Source of the DNA: an uncultured Muribaculaceae bacterium
GTDB taxonomy: Bacteria > Bacteroidota > Bacteroidia > Bacteroidales > Muribaculaceae
Reading direction: 5' to 3'
Assembly: GCA_910587915.1 (NCBI GenBank)
Contig: CAJUOB010000002.1
Coordinates: forward strand, 26,239 to 90,238
DNA: 64,000 nt
Position 1 is the first letter of the stretch. Each line of letters opens with the position of its first letter. Positions 7,438 to 17,522 of the stretch are shown here, piece after piece. Below the pieces are notes generated by a model that worked only from the letters and a program-made list of their open reading frames with translations, was not told where the DNA came from and searched no databases. The translations under genes were made by a program, and so were the position numbers.

Positions 7438-9276
7438 ATGAAACAACTCAATCTATTTCTTGCAGCCACTCTGGCATGTGCCATGGGGGCACAGGCTCAG
7501 CGCATGGCGGTGCTCAGCGACGTGCACGTCACTCCCGGCAATGCCAATGAGTCCCAGCTAAAGCTCGCTGTCGACGACATCAACAAAGGCAACTTCGATT
7601 TTGTGGTGATGAACGGCGACCTCGGCAATGAAGGCTCCGATGCCGAGCTTAAAAACGTCAAAAGCATCCTCGACGGAATCAAGGCACCTCTGTTCGTGCT
7701 CCCGGGCAACCACGAAAACAACTGGAGCCAGAGTGCCACCAAGACATTCATCGACCTTTGGGGCAACGACCGCTTCGTGGCCGAATTCGACTCTCTTGTA
7801 ATCGTCGGCATCAACTGCGGTCCGTTCATGAAGATGGGCGACGGCCATATAAAGCAGGAAGATCTCCATTGGCTCAAAGCAACCCTCGACTCCATTGTCA
7901 CTCCCGGCAAACGCGTCCTTTCCTTCAACCACTATCCTCTTCTCGACGACCTCGACAACTGCGCCGACTACCTCGAGATTCTCGAAAACTATCCTGTCAT
8001 AGGCCATATCAACGGTCACTACCATACATGGCGCCGCTACAATGCCGGCGGAAAGGACAGCGGTAGCGACCTGCCGTGCACAATGACACGTGCCCTCGAC
8101 ATGCGCGACGGTAATTACGGATACTCCATCGTCGAAGTCGACCCCGCATGGGTGCACATATATAATAAGAACATCGGACAGGAGCCCGAAGCTAAATTCG
8201 CCTTCCCCGCAAAAACCAATCATACAAAAGCAAAACGTCCCGAAGCCCGCGAAATCAATGTTCCGCAAGGTTTCGCCGTAGAGAAAGTATGGACCGACAG
8301 TGCCTCGATTTTCACCCGACTCGGTTTCGATGCCGACAACATCTACTTCGGCAACTCTCTCGGACAAGCCCGTGCGCTCAACCGCAACACCGGCAAGATA
8401 TGGAGCTCGCCTCTTGGCGCAAGCCTGTTCAGCCGTCCGGTTGCACTTAAAAACCGCCGGGTGGCATTCCCCGCCCACGACGGAATCTATATCATGGATG
8501 CCCGCACTGGCCGCACAGTGGCCAAGCAGCCCTCCAAGGAAGGTCCCTACGTGGCCGACGGTGTAATCACTCCCGACGGAAAAGGATATATCCAGGGCGG
8601 ATACAAGCGTATCGAACGTCGCCGCCCCGACAATGGCAAACTCGTGTGGTCCTACGACTCAATCTTCAACTATTGCCAGGCCGCCCCGGCAATCGACGGC
8701 TCCGACCTCGTATTCGGCGCTTGGGACACAAATCTACGTGCTCTCGATCTCAAATCGGGTAAACTCAAATGGGTGTGGAACAACGGCAAGACAGCCAACA
8801 TGCTCGGCCCCGGCAACGTAGTCCCCGTCATAACCGCCGACAAGGTTTTCATCGTAGCTCCCGACCGCTATATGACAGCCCTCGACCGCAAGACCGGTCG
8901 CCAACTATGGCGCGACAACAGCCACCGCTACCGCGAGAGCCTCGGCCATAGCGAGGACGGCACACGCATCTACGCCAAAACAATGGACGGCGAACTCGTG
9001 GCCGTCGACGCCACCACACCCGAGTTCAAGGAACTATGGACTCTCGACCTCGGTATCGGCTACGAGCACGCACCCTGCATCGTGCTCGAAAAAGACGGCT
9101 ACATCTATGCCGGAAGCCGACGCGGCATCGTCACCATCACTCGCGCCGATGGTCCCGAGCTGATCGCCACTCTGCCCCTCGGCGTAAGTGAGGTCAACGG
9201 CTTCGACGTCGATCCCGTGACAGGCGACGTATACGCCTCCCTCATCGAAGGAACCATCTGGAAAATATCGCGCTGA
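7438..9276 (+). CDS. Secreted calcineurin-like phosphoesterase fused to a PQQ-type beta-propeller
   Basis: A 612-residue two-domain exported protein. The signal peptide (about residues 1-20) ends in MGAQAQ. Residues 21-230 form a calcineurin-like phosphoesterase with the metal motifs LSDVHVTP, NGDLGNEG, LPGNHENN, SFNHYP and GHINGHYH, so a dinuclear metal site looks intact. Residues about 270-612 are beta-propeller repeats of the PQQ/quinoprotein type: LNRNTGKIW, MDARTGRTV, LDLKSGKLKW and LDRKTGRQLW are the blade signatures. The frame stays open upstream, but the -7 box and the signal peptide fix the ATG at 7438. Substrate unknown; it probably acts in the periplasm or at the surface. Confidence 0.9.
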   Translation: MKQLNLFLAATLACAMGAQAQRMAVLSDVHVTPGNANESQLKLAVDDINKGNFDFVVMNGDLGNEGSDAELKNVKSILDGIKAPLFVLPGNHENNWSQSATKTFIDLWGNDRFVAEFDSLVIVGINCGPFMKMGDGHIKQEDLHWLKATLDSIVTPGKRVLSFNHYPLLDDLDNCADYLEILENYPVIGHINGHYHTWRRYNAGGKDSGSDLPCTMTRALDMRDGNYGYSIVEVDPAWVHIYNKNIGQEPEAKFAFPAKTNHTKAKRPEAREINVPQGFAVEKVWTDSASIFTRLGFDADNIYFGNSLGQARALNRNTGKIWSSPLGASLFSRPVALKNRRVAFPAHDGIYIMDARTGRTVAKQPSKEGPYVADGVITPDGKGYIQGGYKRIERRRPDNGKLVWSYDSIFNYCQAAPAIDGSDLVFGAWDTNLRALDLKSGKLKWVWNNGKTANMLGPGNVVPVITADKVFIVAPDRYMTALDRKTGRQLWRDNSHRYRESLGHSEDGTRIYAKTMDGELVAVDATTPEFKELWTLDLGIGYEHAPCIVLEKDGYIYAGSRRGIVTITRADGPELIATLPLGVSEVNGFDVDPVTGDVYASLIEGTIWKISR

Positions 9277-9312
9277 TACACAGCCGCAATAATCTGAATC
9301 GCACTACAACCG

Positions 9313-9352
9313 GTCCGGCCGCATATCCACATGTGGCCGGACTGTTTGTTTT
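9313..9352 (+). terminator. Terminator after the phosphoesterase gene
   Basis: GTCCGGCC (9313-9320) pairs with GGCCGGAC (9335-9342), followed by TGTTTGTTTTC. Confidence 0.75.
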
Positions 9353-9486
9353 CCCAAAAATCATACTTGCCACATCCTTTAGCCTCGCCGACATCCTGCA
9401 ATGCATAGAACCATCCCATTGCAGCGCTAACAACCGTGTACACCCCTTATATGCAAAAATATAATGGATAATTGACGGTTTTTGCG

Positions 9487-9494
9487 TACTTTTG
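9487..9494 (+). promoter_or_regulatory. -7 box for the ABC-F gene
   Basis: TACTTTTG, 19 bp before the ATG at 9514; a TTG at 9472-9474 could serve in the -33 region. An in-frame ATG upstream of this box is therefore not used. Confidence 0.65.
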
Positions 9495-9513
9495 CAGTCG
9501 TAATAGAAAGCAA

Positions 9514-11475
9514 ATGATATCTGTCAATAACCTTTCGGTCGAATTCAGCGCGCAAGTGCTGTTCGACAATATCAACTACGTAATAAATCCAAAGGATAAG
9601 ATAGCCCTCGTCGGTAAGAACGGCGCAGGCAAGAGCACCATGCTCAAAATCATAGCCGGACTCCAGAAGCCCACTTCGGGCAACGTCGTGGTTCCGGCCG
9701 ATGTCACCGTGGGCTACCTGCCCCAGCAGATGGTACTTTCCGACACCGCTACCGTGGTCGAGGAAGTCCGCAAGGTATACTCCCATCTCGACAACATGCA
9801 CAGCCGGCTTCAGGCTATGGCCGAGGAAGCGCAGCGACGCACCGACTACGACTCGCCCGAATACCACAAGCTCATCGAGGATATGGCCAACCTCACCGAT
9901 GCCCTGGCCATAGCCGACAGCGAGAATAAGGAAGCCGAACTCGAGAAAACACTCATCGGTCTCGGATTCGAACGCTCCGACTTCGGCCGCCCCACTTCCG
10001 AATTCAGCGGTGGCTGGCGCATGCGAATCGAGCTCGCCAAAATACTGCTGCAGCGCCCCGACGTGCTTCTGCTCGACGAGCCTACCAACCACCTCGACAT
10101 CGAATCGATCCAATGGCTCGAAAACTTCCTCATAACCAAAGCCAAAGCCGTGGTACTCGTGAGTCACGACCGGGCATTCCTCGACAACGTCACAACCCGC
10201 ACCATCGAGATTAACCTCGGTAAAATCTACGACTACGCCGTGAATTACTCCAAATTCACAGCCTTGCGCGACGAACGCATCGAACAGCAGATGCGAGCCT
10301 ACCGCAACCAGCAGAAACAGATTGCCGACACCGAGGAGTTCATCGAGCGATTCCGCTACAAAGCCACAAAATCGGTGCAGGTGCAGAGCCGCATAAAGCA
10401 GCTCGCCAAAATCGAACGCATCGAAGTCGACGAGGTCGATACCTCGCACCTCAATCTACGCTTTCCACCAGCTCCGCGCTCGGGCGACTTCCCGCTCATC
10501 ATCGATGAAGTGGGCAAGGCCTATGGCGACCATCAGGTATTCGACCACGCCACATTCACTCTCCGCCGAGGCGAAAAAGTGGCCTTTGTTGGCAAGAACG
10601 GCCAGGGAAAGTCCACTTTGGTAAAATGTATAATGGGAGAGATCCCGTTCACAGGATCGTTGCGTCTGGGCCATAATGTCAAAATCGGATATTTTGCCCA
10701 GAACCAGGCACAGCTTCTCGACGGAGAAATCACCGTATTCGACACAATCGACCGCGTGGCCGTAGGCGACATCCGCACTAAGATACGCGACATACTCGGC
10801 GCTTTCATGTTCGGCGGAGAAGCCTCCGACAAAAAAGTGAAAGTGCTGTCCGGGGGCGAAAAGACACGTCTGGCAATGATCCGGCTTCTCCTCGAGCCGG
10901 TGAATCTGCTGATTCTCGACGAGCCTACCAACCACCTCGACATGAAGACCAAAGACATCCTCAAGCAGGCCATAAAGGACTTCGACGGAACGGTGATTGT
11001 GGTGAGTCACGACCGTGAATTCCTCGACGGACTCGTCGAGAAAGTCTATGAATTCGGTGGTGGAAAAGTCACGGAATGTCTCGGCGGCATCTACGAATTC
11101 CTCGATAAAAAACGACTTGCATCGCTCCAGGAGCTCGAGCGCAGCGCCCAACCCGAGGCAGCACCCGCAAAAGAAACGAAAGAAAAGCCTCAGACAGCCG
11201 ACCAGCCACAGCCCGCACGCAAACTCACATACGCCGAGCAGCGCGAACGTGAAAAAACTGTCAAACGTGCCGCTAAAAAGGTTGAGGAAGCCGAGAAGGC
11301 AGTCGAACAACGCGAAGCCGACATCGCGGCCATCGAAGCCAAGATAGCAGCTGGCGAACTCGACGACGACATATATACACGCCACGCACAGGCCGTCAAA
11401 GATCTCGAAAATGCCATGAGCATGTGGGAACTCGCACAGATGGAACTCGACGATCTCAAAAAGAATTTTCAATAA
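9514..11475 (+). CDS. ABC-F family ATPase (Uup/EttA-like)
   Basis: A 653-residue soluble protein with two ABC ATPase domains and no membrane segment, the architecture of ABC-F translation factors that act at the ribosomal E site. The first domain has Walker A GKNGAGKST, signature SGGWRMRIELA and Walker B LLLDEPTNHLD. The second has GKNGQGKST, SGGEKTRLA and LLILDEPTNHLD. Between them is the charged linker rich in Arg, Lys and Gln. The C-terminal ~120 residues form a charged coiled coil, as in Uup. It precedes the M13 peptidase by 21 bp. The subtype (resistance or housekeeping) cannot be decided here. Confidence 0.93.
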   Translation: MISVNNLSVEFSAQVLFDNINYVINPKDKIALVGKNGAGKSTMLKIIAGLQKPTSGNVVVPADVTVGYLPQQMVLSDTATVVEEVRKVYSHLDNMHSRLQAMAEEAQRRTDYDSPEYHKLIEDMANLTDALAIADSENKEAELEKTLIGLGFERSDFGRPTSEFSGGWRMRIELAKILLQRPDVLLLDEPTNHLDIESIQWLENFLITKAKAVVLVSHDRAFLDNVTTRTIEINLGKIYDYAVNYSKFTALRDERIEQQMRAYRNQQKQIADTEEFIERFRYKATKSVQVQSRIKQLAKIERIEVDEVDTSHLNLRFPPAPRSGDFPLIIDEVGKAYGDHQVFDHATFTLRRGEKVAFVGKNGQGKSTLVKCIMGEIPFTGSLRLGHNVKIGYFAQNQAQLLDGEITVFDTIDRVAVGDIRTKIRDILGAFMFGGEASDKKVKVLSGGEKTRLAMIRLLLEPVNLLILDEPTNHLDMKTKDILKQAIKDFDGTVIVVSHDREFLDGLVEKVYEFGGGKVTECLGGIYEFLDKKRLASLQELERSAQPEAAPAKETKEKPQTADQPQPARKLTYAEQREREKTVKRAAKKVEEAEKAVEQREADIAAIEAKIAAGELDDDIYTRHAQAVKDLENAMSMWELAQMELDDLKKNFQ

Positions 11476-11496
11476 ACCATATCAAATAACTCTACA

Positions 11497-13518
11497 ATGC
11501 GTACCAGAACTTACTTAATCATTGGCACCATGCTCGCAGCCGGTCTTGCCACCGGTTCGTGCAACCGCCAGCAAGCGCCTAAAGGTATCGACGTAAGCCA
11601 TCTCGACACTTCTGTCAACCCTGGCGACGACTTCTACGACTATGCCTGCGGCGGATGGATGAAAGCCAATCCTCTCAAACCCGAATATTCCCGTTTCGGC
11701 ACTTTCGACCAGCTCGGCGAAAACAACCGCGAGCAGGTTCGTGAACTCGTGCTCGGACTCGCAGCCCAGAAAGCCGAAGCCGGCACAAACGCCCAGAAAA
11801 TCGGCGACCTCTATGCAATGGGCATGGATAGCGTACGCCTCAACGAGCAAGGCTTCGAGCCCCTCAAGGCCGACCTCGAGGTAATCGCTGCCACTCCCCG
11901 CGAAAAAATCGTGGAACTCATGGCCACCATGCCCGGCCTCGACGTATTCTTCGGCACCGGTGTCATGGCCGACCTCAAGGACTCGAACGTCAACACCATG
12001 TACTGGGGCCAGGGTGGTCTTGGACTTGGCGACCGCGACTACTACACCGACCAGACCGAACGCGCCGAGCAGGTACGTGCAGCCTACCGCACATACCTCA
12101 CCACTCTTGCCACTCTCATCGGCTACGACGAAGCCCGCGCAAAGGAATTCACCGACAACGTGATGGCTATCGAGACCGAGCTCGCATCCAAGCAGATGAC
12201 CCGCACCGAACAGCGCAACATCGCCGCTTGCTACAACCCCACCACAGTGGCAGAGCTCGCTAAAAAATATCCCAACATCGACCTCAAGAACTATTTCGGT
12301 CTTCAGAAACTCGATGTCGACACCATCGTTGTCGAGCAGCCCGCCTATCTCGCAGCCGTATCCGAAGCCCTCGCAAAACAGCCCGAGCAGGTACTCCGCG
12401 ACTACATGACCGCCTCCTACGTCGGCTCCGCAGCTTCCTACCTCAGCGACGACTTCATCAACGCCAACTTCGCCCTCAATCAGGCTATCTCGGGCGTAGA
12501 AAAGCAGCAGCCCCGCTGGAAGCGTGCACTTGCAGTGCCCAACAGCATCCTCGGCGAAGCTCTTGGTCAGCTCTACGTTGAAAAATACTTCCCCGCTTCT
12601 TCCAAAGAAAAGATGCTGGCTCTCGTCGGAAATCTTCAGACAGCTCTGGGCGAACACATCGACAACCTCACCTGGATGAGCGACTCTACAAAAGCACGCG
12701 CTCACGAGAAACTCAACGCATTCACCGTGAAAATCGGATACCCCGACGAATGGCGCGACTACTCCGAGCTCACCATCGACCCCGAACTCTCGTACTGGAA
12801 GAACGTTCAGAACGCAATCCTCTTCAACCAGGCTTACAACAACAACGACTACGGCAAACCCGTGGACCGCGCCCGCTGGCAGATGTCGCCTCAGACCGTC
12901 AACGCATACTACAACCCCACTACCAACGAAATCTGCTTCCCCGCAGGTATTCTCCAGGCTCCTTTCTTCGATCCTGAAGCCGACGACGCTGTAAACTACG
13001 GTGCCATCGGTGTGGTTATCGGTCACGAAATGACTCACGGCTTCGACGATCAGGGCCGTCAGTTCGACAAGGACGGCAACTTCTCCGACTGGTGGACCGC
13101 CGCCGATGCCGAAGCATTCAATGCACTTGCCGACAAACTCGTGGCTCAGTTCGACAGCATAGAGGTTGCTCCCGGCACCAAGGCAAACGGCCGTCTCACA
13201 CTCGGCGAGAACATCGCCGACCAGGGTGGTCTCCGCGTGGCATACACCGCATATAAGAAAGCCCTCGGCGACAGCGAAGGCGAAGTAATCGAAGGCTTCA
13301 CCCCCGACCAGCGCTTCTACCTCGCATACTCCAACGTATGGGCAGGAAACATCCGCGACGCCGAGATCCTCTCGCGCACCACATCCGACCCCCACTCGCT
13401 CGGCCGCTGGCGCGTAAACGCTACTCTCCGCAACATCGCTCCCTTCTACGAAGCATTCGGCATCACCGAAGGACAGCCCATGTTCATGCCCGAGGCAGAA
13501 CGCGTAGTCATCTGGTAA
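11497..13518 (+). CDS. pepO: M13-family (neprilysin/PepO) metallopeptidase lipoprotein
   Basis: A 673-residue zinc endopeptidase of the M13 family, exported and probably lipid-anchored: the signal peptide ends in the lipobox-like LATGSC with Cys at about residue 23. The N-terminal helical domain shows the family start DDFYDYACGGW. The catalytic domain has NAYYNP, the zinc motif HEMTH (His510-His514) in GHEMTHGFDDQG, and the third ligand Glu571 in GENIADQGG. Length is normal for the family. It cleaves oligopeptides in the periplasm or outside the cell. A strong hairpin follows directly. Confidence 0.95.
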   Translation: MRTRTYLIIGTMLAAGLATGSCNRQQAPKGIDVSHLDTSVNPGDDFYDYACGGWMKANPLKPEYSRFGTFDQLGENNREQVRELVLGLAAQKAEAGTNAQKIGDLYAMGMDSVRLNEQGFEPLKADLEVIAATPREKIVELMATMPGLDVFFGTGVMADLKDSNVNTMYWGQGGLGLGDRDYYTDQTERAEQVRAAYRTYLTTLATLIGYDEARAKEFTDNVMAIETELASKQMTRTEQRNIAACYNPTTVAELAKKYPNIDLKNYFGLQKLDVDTIVVEQPAYLAAVSEALAKQPEQVLRDYMTASYVGSAASYLSDDFINANFALNQAISGVEKQQPRWKRALAVPNSILGEALGQLYVEKYFPASSKEKMLALVGNLQTALGEHIDNLTWMSDSTKARAHEKLNAFTVKIGYPDEWRDYSELTIDPELSYWKNVQNAILFNQAYNNNDYGKPVDRARWQMSPQTVNAYYNPTTNEICFPAGILQAPFFDPEADDAVNYGAIGVVIGHEMTHGFDDQGRQFDKDGNFSDWWTAADAEAFNALADKLVAQFDSIEVAPGTKANGRLTLGENIADQGGLRVAYTAYKKALGDSEGEVIEGFTPDQRFYLAYSNVWAGNIRDAEILSRTTSDPHSLGRWRVNATLRNIAPFYEAFGITEGQPMFMPEAERVVIW

Positions 13519-13531
13519 ACCTTTTTCTCAC

Positions 13532-13569
13532 GTGCAGATGCCGCATATACGTGCCGGCATCTGCACTTT
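13532..13569 (+). terminator. Hairpin terminator after the M13 peptidase
   Basis: GTGCAGATGCCG (13532-13543) pairs perfectly with CGGCATCTGCAC (13555-13566), then TTTC. The T tract is short, so termination may be partial and act as an attenuator for the lipoprotein gene downstream. Confidence 0.65.
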
Positions 13570-13582
13570 CACTACTCATATT

Positions 13583-14380
13583 ATGAAAAAAATCATCAGC
13601 AAATTCATCATCGCCGCCGCAGCGCTGCTCGCCACTGCCGGCCTCGGAGCTTGCTCCCAGAAAAGTAGCGGACCTTCGCCCTTGGTCGCCGAAAGCGAAC
13701 GTATCGGCGGAGAACTCGCCAAAATCGCCGAAGAGAGCCCCATGTACATCGACTCCGCCACTACTGCATATGCCGACGGCGTTCTGAGCGTAAACATCGC
13801 TTTCGCCGACCCGCAGGTAGCTGTGGCCGATTATTCGCAGGCTCTGGTGGAGTACATGGTGTCGCAGTGGCTCAAATCACACCTTGGTGCCGGCCTCGAC
13901 ACTACGCTCAACACTCTCTCGGCCGAAGACGGCTCGCTTAAAATAACATTGAAAAGCGCCGACGGTACCGCCAACGAATACACCATCGGCCACGCACGCC
14001 TCAAAAAACTCCTCACACTCAAACCCAGCGAACTCAACTTCTCAGCCGTGAAGGACAATGTGGCCCTCCTTATGGAGAAACGCTGCCAGGAATACAAGGA
14101 CAAATACAAAGCCACCGAATGCACATTCGAATTCAGCACCGGATTTGCCCAGTACACTCTCACATTCGAATCGGGCACAATGTATGCCAACCTCACACAG
14201 GATAGTCTCCGTGGCCGCTACCAGGGTATACTCCGCGCCCAGTTCGATGTCTACGGCGCGTGCGCTCCTATGGCTTACGAACTCGTGAAATCGCTTGGCA
14301 TCGAAGGCTATCGCTTTGTCTACGAAGCCGATGGCGGTAAAACTCTCAAGGCGGCTCTCCCTTGGCGTATTATCGAATAA
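13583..14380 (+). CDS. Lipoprotein of unknown function
   Basis: A 265-residue exported protein I cannot assign to a family. Residues 1-23 form a lipoprotein signal peptide ending in LGAC, followed by SQKSSG. The mature part is soluble-looking, mixed alpha/beta, with no obvious catalytic motif. It contains LSVNIAFAD, VALLMEKRCQEYKDKYKA and a C-terminal SLGIEGYRFVYEADGG. The start was chosen because the open frame upstream runs through the hairpin at 13532-13566 and because this ATG begins the signal peptide. It lies between the M13 peptidase and pepT. Confidence 0.8.
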   Translation: MKKIISKFIIAAAALLATAGLGACSQKSSGPSPLVAESERIGGELAKIAEESPMYIDSATTAYADGVLSVNIAFADPQVAVADYSQALVEYMVSQWLKSHLGAGLDTTLNTLSAEDGSLKITLKSADGTANEYTIGHARLKKLLTLKPSELNFSAVKDNVALLMEKRCQEYKDKYKATECTFEFSTGFAQYTLTFESGTMYANLTQDSLRGRYQGILRAQFDVYGACAPMAYELVKSLGIEGYRFVYEADGGKTLKAALPWRIIE

Positions 14381-14435
14381 AGATCCAGGAGTCTGTTTGC
14401 TTTTAGAAAAAACTGAAAACCTAACAACCTGAAAC

Positions 14436-15662
14436 ATGAACATAGTAGACCGTTTCCTGAGCTATGTGAAGTTCGACACTCAGAGCGACGAACTCACCAA
14501 TCTTACCCCATCCACCCCGGGACAGATGGTATTCGCCGAGCATCTCAAGGCCGAACTCGAAGCCATGGGACTCGAGGAAATCACCCTCGACGACAATGGC
14601 TATCTCATGGCCACGCTCCCGGCTAACACCGACGCCGAACTGCCCGTGGTCGGTTTCATAGCTCACCTCGACACATCGCCCGACATGTCGGGTCGCCATG
14701 TATCGCCGCGCATCGTACAGAAATACGACGGCGGCGACATCGTGCTCAATGCCGACAAAGGCATAGTGCTTTCACCTGCTGAATTCCCCGAACTGCTCCA
14801 CTATGTGGGACACGACCTCATCGTCACCGACGGCAATACTCTCCTCGGCGCCGACGACAAAGCCGGCATCGCCGAAATCATATCGGCAGTCGACTACCTG
14901 AAGGCTCATCCCGAAATCAAGCACGGAAAAATACGCATAGCCTTCAACCCCGACGAAGAAATCGGACAGGGTGCCCACAAATTCGACGTGCCTCTCTTTG
15001 GCGCAGACTGGGCATACACCATGGACGGTGGCGAAATCGGCGAGCTCGAGTACGAGAACTTCAACGCTGCCGTGGCACGCGTCACATTCGTTGGCCGCAA
15101 CGTGCACCCCGGATATGCCAAGCACAAGATGATCAACTCCATGCGTATCGCCAACCAGTTCGTCATCATGCTCCCCCGTTGGGAAACCCCCGAGCACACC
15201 GAAGGATACGAAGGCTTCTACCACCTCGTGGGCATGGAAGGCACTGTCGAGAAATCGGTGCTCACATACATCGTGCGCGACCACGACCGCGACCGCTTCG
15301 AGCGCCGCAAGAAAGAGCTCGAACATCTCGCCCGCAAGATCAACCACGAATTCCCCGACTGCTGCTCCATCGAAATCAAGGACCAGTACTACAACATGCG
15401 CGAGAAGGTGGAACCCGTCATGCACGTGGTCGACATTGCCGAGGAAGCGATGCGCCGTGCCGGTATAAAGCCCAAAGTTCAGCCCATACGTGGCGGAACA
15501 GACGGCGCTCAGCTGTCGTTCAAGGGTCTGCCCTGCCCCAATATCTTCGCCGGTGGTCTCAACTTCCACGGACGCTATGAGTTCGTGCCCATTCCGTCCA
15601 TGGAAAAAGCCGCCGAAGTGATTGTTGAGATAGCCAAACTCGTGGCCGAACGCAAAGCCTGA
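14436..15662 (+). CDS. pepT: Peptidase T (tripeptidase)
   Basis: A 408-residue cytosolic M20B zinc aminotripeptidase that removes the N-terminal residue from tripeptides. Metal and catalytic motifs are [12 protein letters not shown], the bridging Asp in [13 protein letters not shown] and the catalytic Glu pair in [14 protein letters not shown]. The dimerisation domain carries [14 protein letters not shown] and the C-terminal part [18 protein letters not shown], all as in PepT. Length is standard. It leads a tight operon with miaA (10-bp gap) and nadC (18-bp gap). Confidence 0.97.
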   Translation: MNIVDRFLSYVKFDTQSDELTNLTPSTPGQMVFAEHLKAELEAMGLEEITLDDNGYLMATLPANTDAELPVVGFIAHLDTSPDMSGRHVSPRIVQKYDGGDIVLNADKGIVLSPAEFPELLHYVGHDLIVTDGNTLLGADDKAGIAEIISAVDYLKAHPEIKHGKIRIAFNPDEEIGQGAHKFDVPLFGADWAYTMDGGEIGELEYENFNAAVARVTFVGRNVHPGYAKHKMINSMRIANQFVIMLPRWETPEHTEGYEGFYHLVGMEGTVEKSVLTYIVRDHDRDRFERRKKELEHLARKINHEFPDCCSIEIKDQYYNMREKVEPVMHVVDIAEEAMRRAGIKPKVQPIRGGTDGAQLSFKGLPCPNIFAGGLNFHGRYEFVPIPSMEKAAEVIVEIAKLVAERKA

Positions 15663-15672
15663 GCACCGACGC

Positions 15673-16593
15673 ATGGATAAGGAGCCTGTTCTCATAGTCA
15701 TAACCGGGCCAACGGCCTCCGGAAAGACAGAACTGGCCATACGTGTGGCCGAGCACTACCGCACCGAAATCATTTCGGCCGACTCGCGCCAGATTTTCAA
15801 AGACCTCCCCATAGGCACGGCTGCGCCCTCAGAGCACGAGCGCAGCCGTGCTTTCCATCACCTTGTCGGCATTCTTCCGCTCGACGCATACTACAGCGCG
15901 GCCCAGTTCGAGGCCGATGCATTGCGCATCCTGCCGTCGATATGGGCCAAAAGTCCTGTGGCAGTGGTCTGTGGCGGTTCTATGATGTATATCGACGCCC
16001 TGTGTCGCGGACTCGACGACATGCCGACCGTCAGCGACAGCACCCGCGCCTATGTTCTGGCTATGCTCGAATCGCACGGACTCGAAGGCGTGCTCGCTCA
16101 ACTGAAGATATGCGACCCCGAATACTGGCAGCAGGTCGACCGCAGCAACACACGACGTGTGGTCCATGCACTCGAGATCAGTCTCGAAGCCGGTGTTCCC
16201 TACTCCACCCTGCGCACAGGCCTCGTAGCCAAAAGACCATTCCGCATACTCAAATTCGCCATCGACCACGCCCGCGAGCAGCTATTCGGGCGTATCAATA
16301 CGCGCGTTGACCGGATGATAGCCGACGGTCTCGAGGATGAAGCACGCCGGGCTTTTGCCAAAGGACGCTTCAACTCGCTCAATACCGTAGGCTACAAAGA
16401 GATGGATGCTTATTTCCAAGGTACTATGGATTTCGATACTGCCGTGGCAAGGATAGCAAAAAATACCCGAGTATACGCCAAGAAACAGCTCACTTGGATG
16501 AACCGCGACCCCGAAATCATACATCTGCAACCGGACGATGCGCTCGAGCATATAATCTCCGCCACCGACAAAATCCTCGCTTCTCACTCCTAA
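15673..16593 (+). CDS. miaA: tRNA dimethylallyltransferase
   Basis: A 306-residue enzyme that transfers a dimethylallyl group to N6 of A37 in tRNAs reading UNN codons. It shows the P-loop GPTASGKTELA (residues 12-22), the ADSRQIFKDLPIGTA segment that contacts substrate, GGSMMYIDALCRG and the C-terminal NTVGYKEMDAYFQG. Length is typical. In other Bacteroidales miaA may sit near the lpx genes; here it is between pepT and nadC. Confidence 0.95.
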   Translation: MDKEPVLIVITGPTASGKTELAIRVAEHYRTEIISADSRQIFKDLPIGTAAPSEHERSRAFHHLVGILPLDAYYSAAQFEADALRILPSIWAKSPVAVVCGGSMMYIDALCRGLDDMPTVSDSTRAYVLAMLESHGLEGVLAQLKICDPEYWQQVDRSNTRRVVHALEISLEAGVPYSTLRTGLVAKRPFRILKFAIDHAREQLFGRINTRVDRMIADGLEDEARRAFAKGRFNSLNTVGYKEMDAYFQGTMDFDTAVARIAKNTRVYAKKQLTWMNRDPEIIHLQPDDALEHIISATDKILASHS

Positions 16594-16611
16594 CATCAAA
16601 CTTCAACACAC

Positions 16612-17466
16612 GTGGAAACTAAAGAAAAACTCATCGACGACCTCATAACGCTATCTTTCGCCGAAGATATCGGCGACGGCGACCACACCACTCTCAGCAC
16701 TATCGGCCCCGACGCAATGGGACGCCAGCATCTTCTGGTCAAGGAAGAAGGTATATTGGCAGGTGTCGACATTGCCCGTCGCGTATTCGAACGCTTTGAT
16801 CCTTCGCTCAAAATGACTGTTTTCATCGAAGACGGCGCCCATGTCAAGCCCGGCGACATAGCTTTCGTGGTCGAAGGTCCCGTACGCTCGTTGCTGCAGA
16901 CCGAACGACTCATGCTCAACATCATGCAGCGCATGAGCGGCATAGCCACAGTCACTGCGAAATATCAGGAACTTCTCGCAGGTCTGCCATGCAAGGTGCT
17001 CGACACACGCAAGACAACACCCGGCATGCGCATCCTCGAGAAAGAAGCCGTGAGAATCGGCGGCGGCCACAACCACCGCATCGGTCTCTTCGACATGATT
17101 CTGATCAAGGACAACCACGTCGACTTCGCCGGCGGCATCCCCGCTGCCGTAGCCAAGGCCAAGGCATATTGCAAGGAGCACGGCAAAGACCTCAAGATAG
17201 AGGTCGAAGTGCGCAACGAAGATGAAATCCGTCAGGCTATCGAAGCCGGTGTCGACCGCATAATGCTCGACAACTTCACTCCTGCCCGCACCGCCGATGC
17301 AGTAGCGATCATACGCAAGAATGCACCCGGAGTCGAAATCGAATCGAGCGGTGGCATAACCATCGACACTCTCCGCAGCTACGGCGAGGCTGGTGTCGAC
17401 TTCATATCTGTCGGAGCCCTCACACACTCCGTCAAAGGTCTCGACCTCAGCTTCAAGGCTTGCTAA
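16612..17466 (+). CDS. nadC: Nicotinate-nucleotide pyrophosphorylase (quinolinate phosphoribosyltransferase)
   Basis: A 284-residue enzyme making nicotinate mononucleotide from quinolinate and PRPP in de novo NAD synthesis. Signature segments are AEDIGDGDHTT, LNIMQRMSGIAT, LDTRKTTPGMR, GGGHNHRIGLFDMILIKDNH and the C-terminal IESSGGITIDTLRSY with VDFISVGALTHS. The start codon is GTG (16612-16614), which gives the normal family length. No nadA or nadB is nearby. A strong terminator ends the pepT-miaA-nadC operon. Confidence 0.96.
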   Translation: METKEKLIDDLITLSFAEDIGDGDHTTLSTIGPDAMGRQHLLVKEEGILAGVDIARRVFERFDPSLKMTVFIEDGAHVKPGDIAFVVEGPVRSLLQTERLMLNIMQRMSGIATVTAKYQELLAGLPCKVLDTRKTTPGMRILEKEAVRIGGGHNHRIGLFDMILIKDNHVDFAGGIPAAVAKAKAYCKEHGKDLKIEVEVRNEDEIRQAIEAGVDRIMLDNFTPARTADAVAIIRKNAPGVEIESSGGITIDTLRSYGEAGVDFISVGALTHSVKGLDLSFKAC

Positions 17467-17500
17467 ACACACATACATTCTCTAAAAACGCCACACAGAA

Positions 17501-17522
17501 AGCCCGGTCTCCGGGCTTTTTT
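17501..17522 (+). terminator. Terminator of the pepT-miaA-nadC operon
   Basis: AGCCCGG (17501-17507), loop TCT, CCGGGCT (17511-17517), then a run of T. Confidence 0.9.

Noticed and set aside
11515..13395. A 626-codon open frame antisense to the M13 peptidase
   Set aside because: Composition is a mirror of the peptidase codons (Val/Gly/Cys-rich, no domain). It has no promoter box, and the sense frame is a complete family member.
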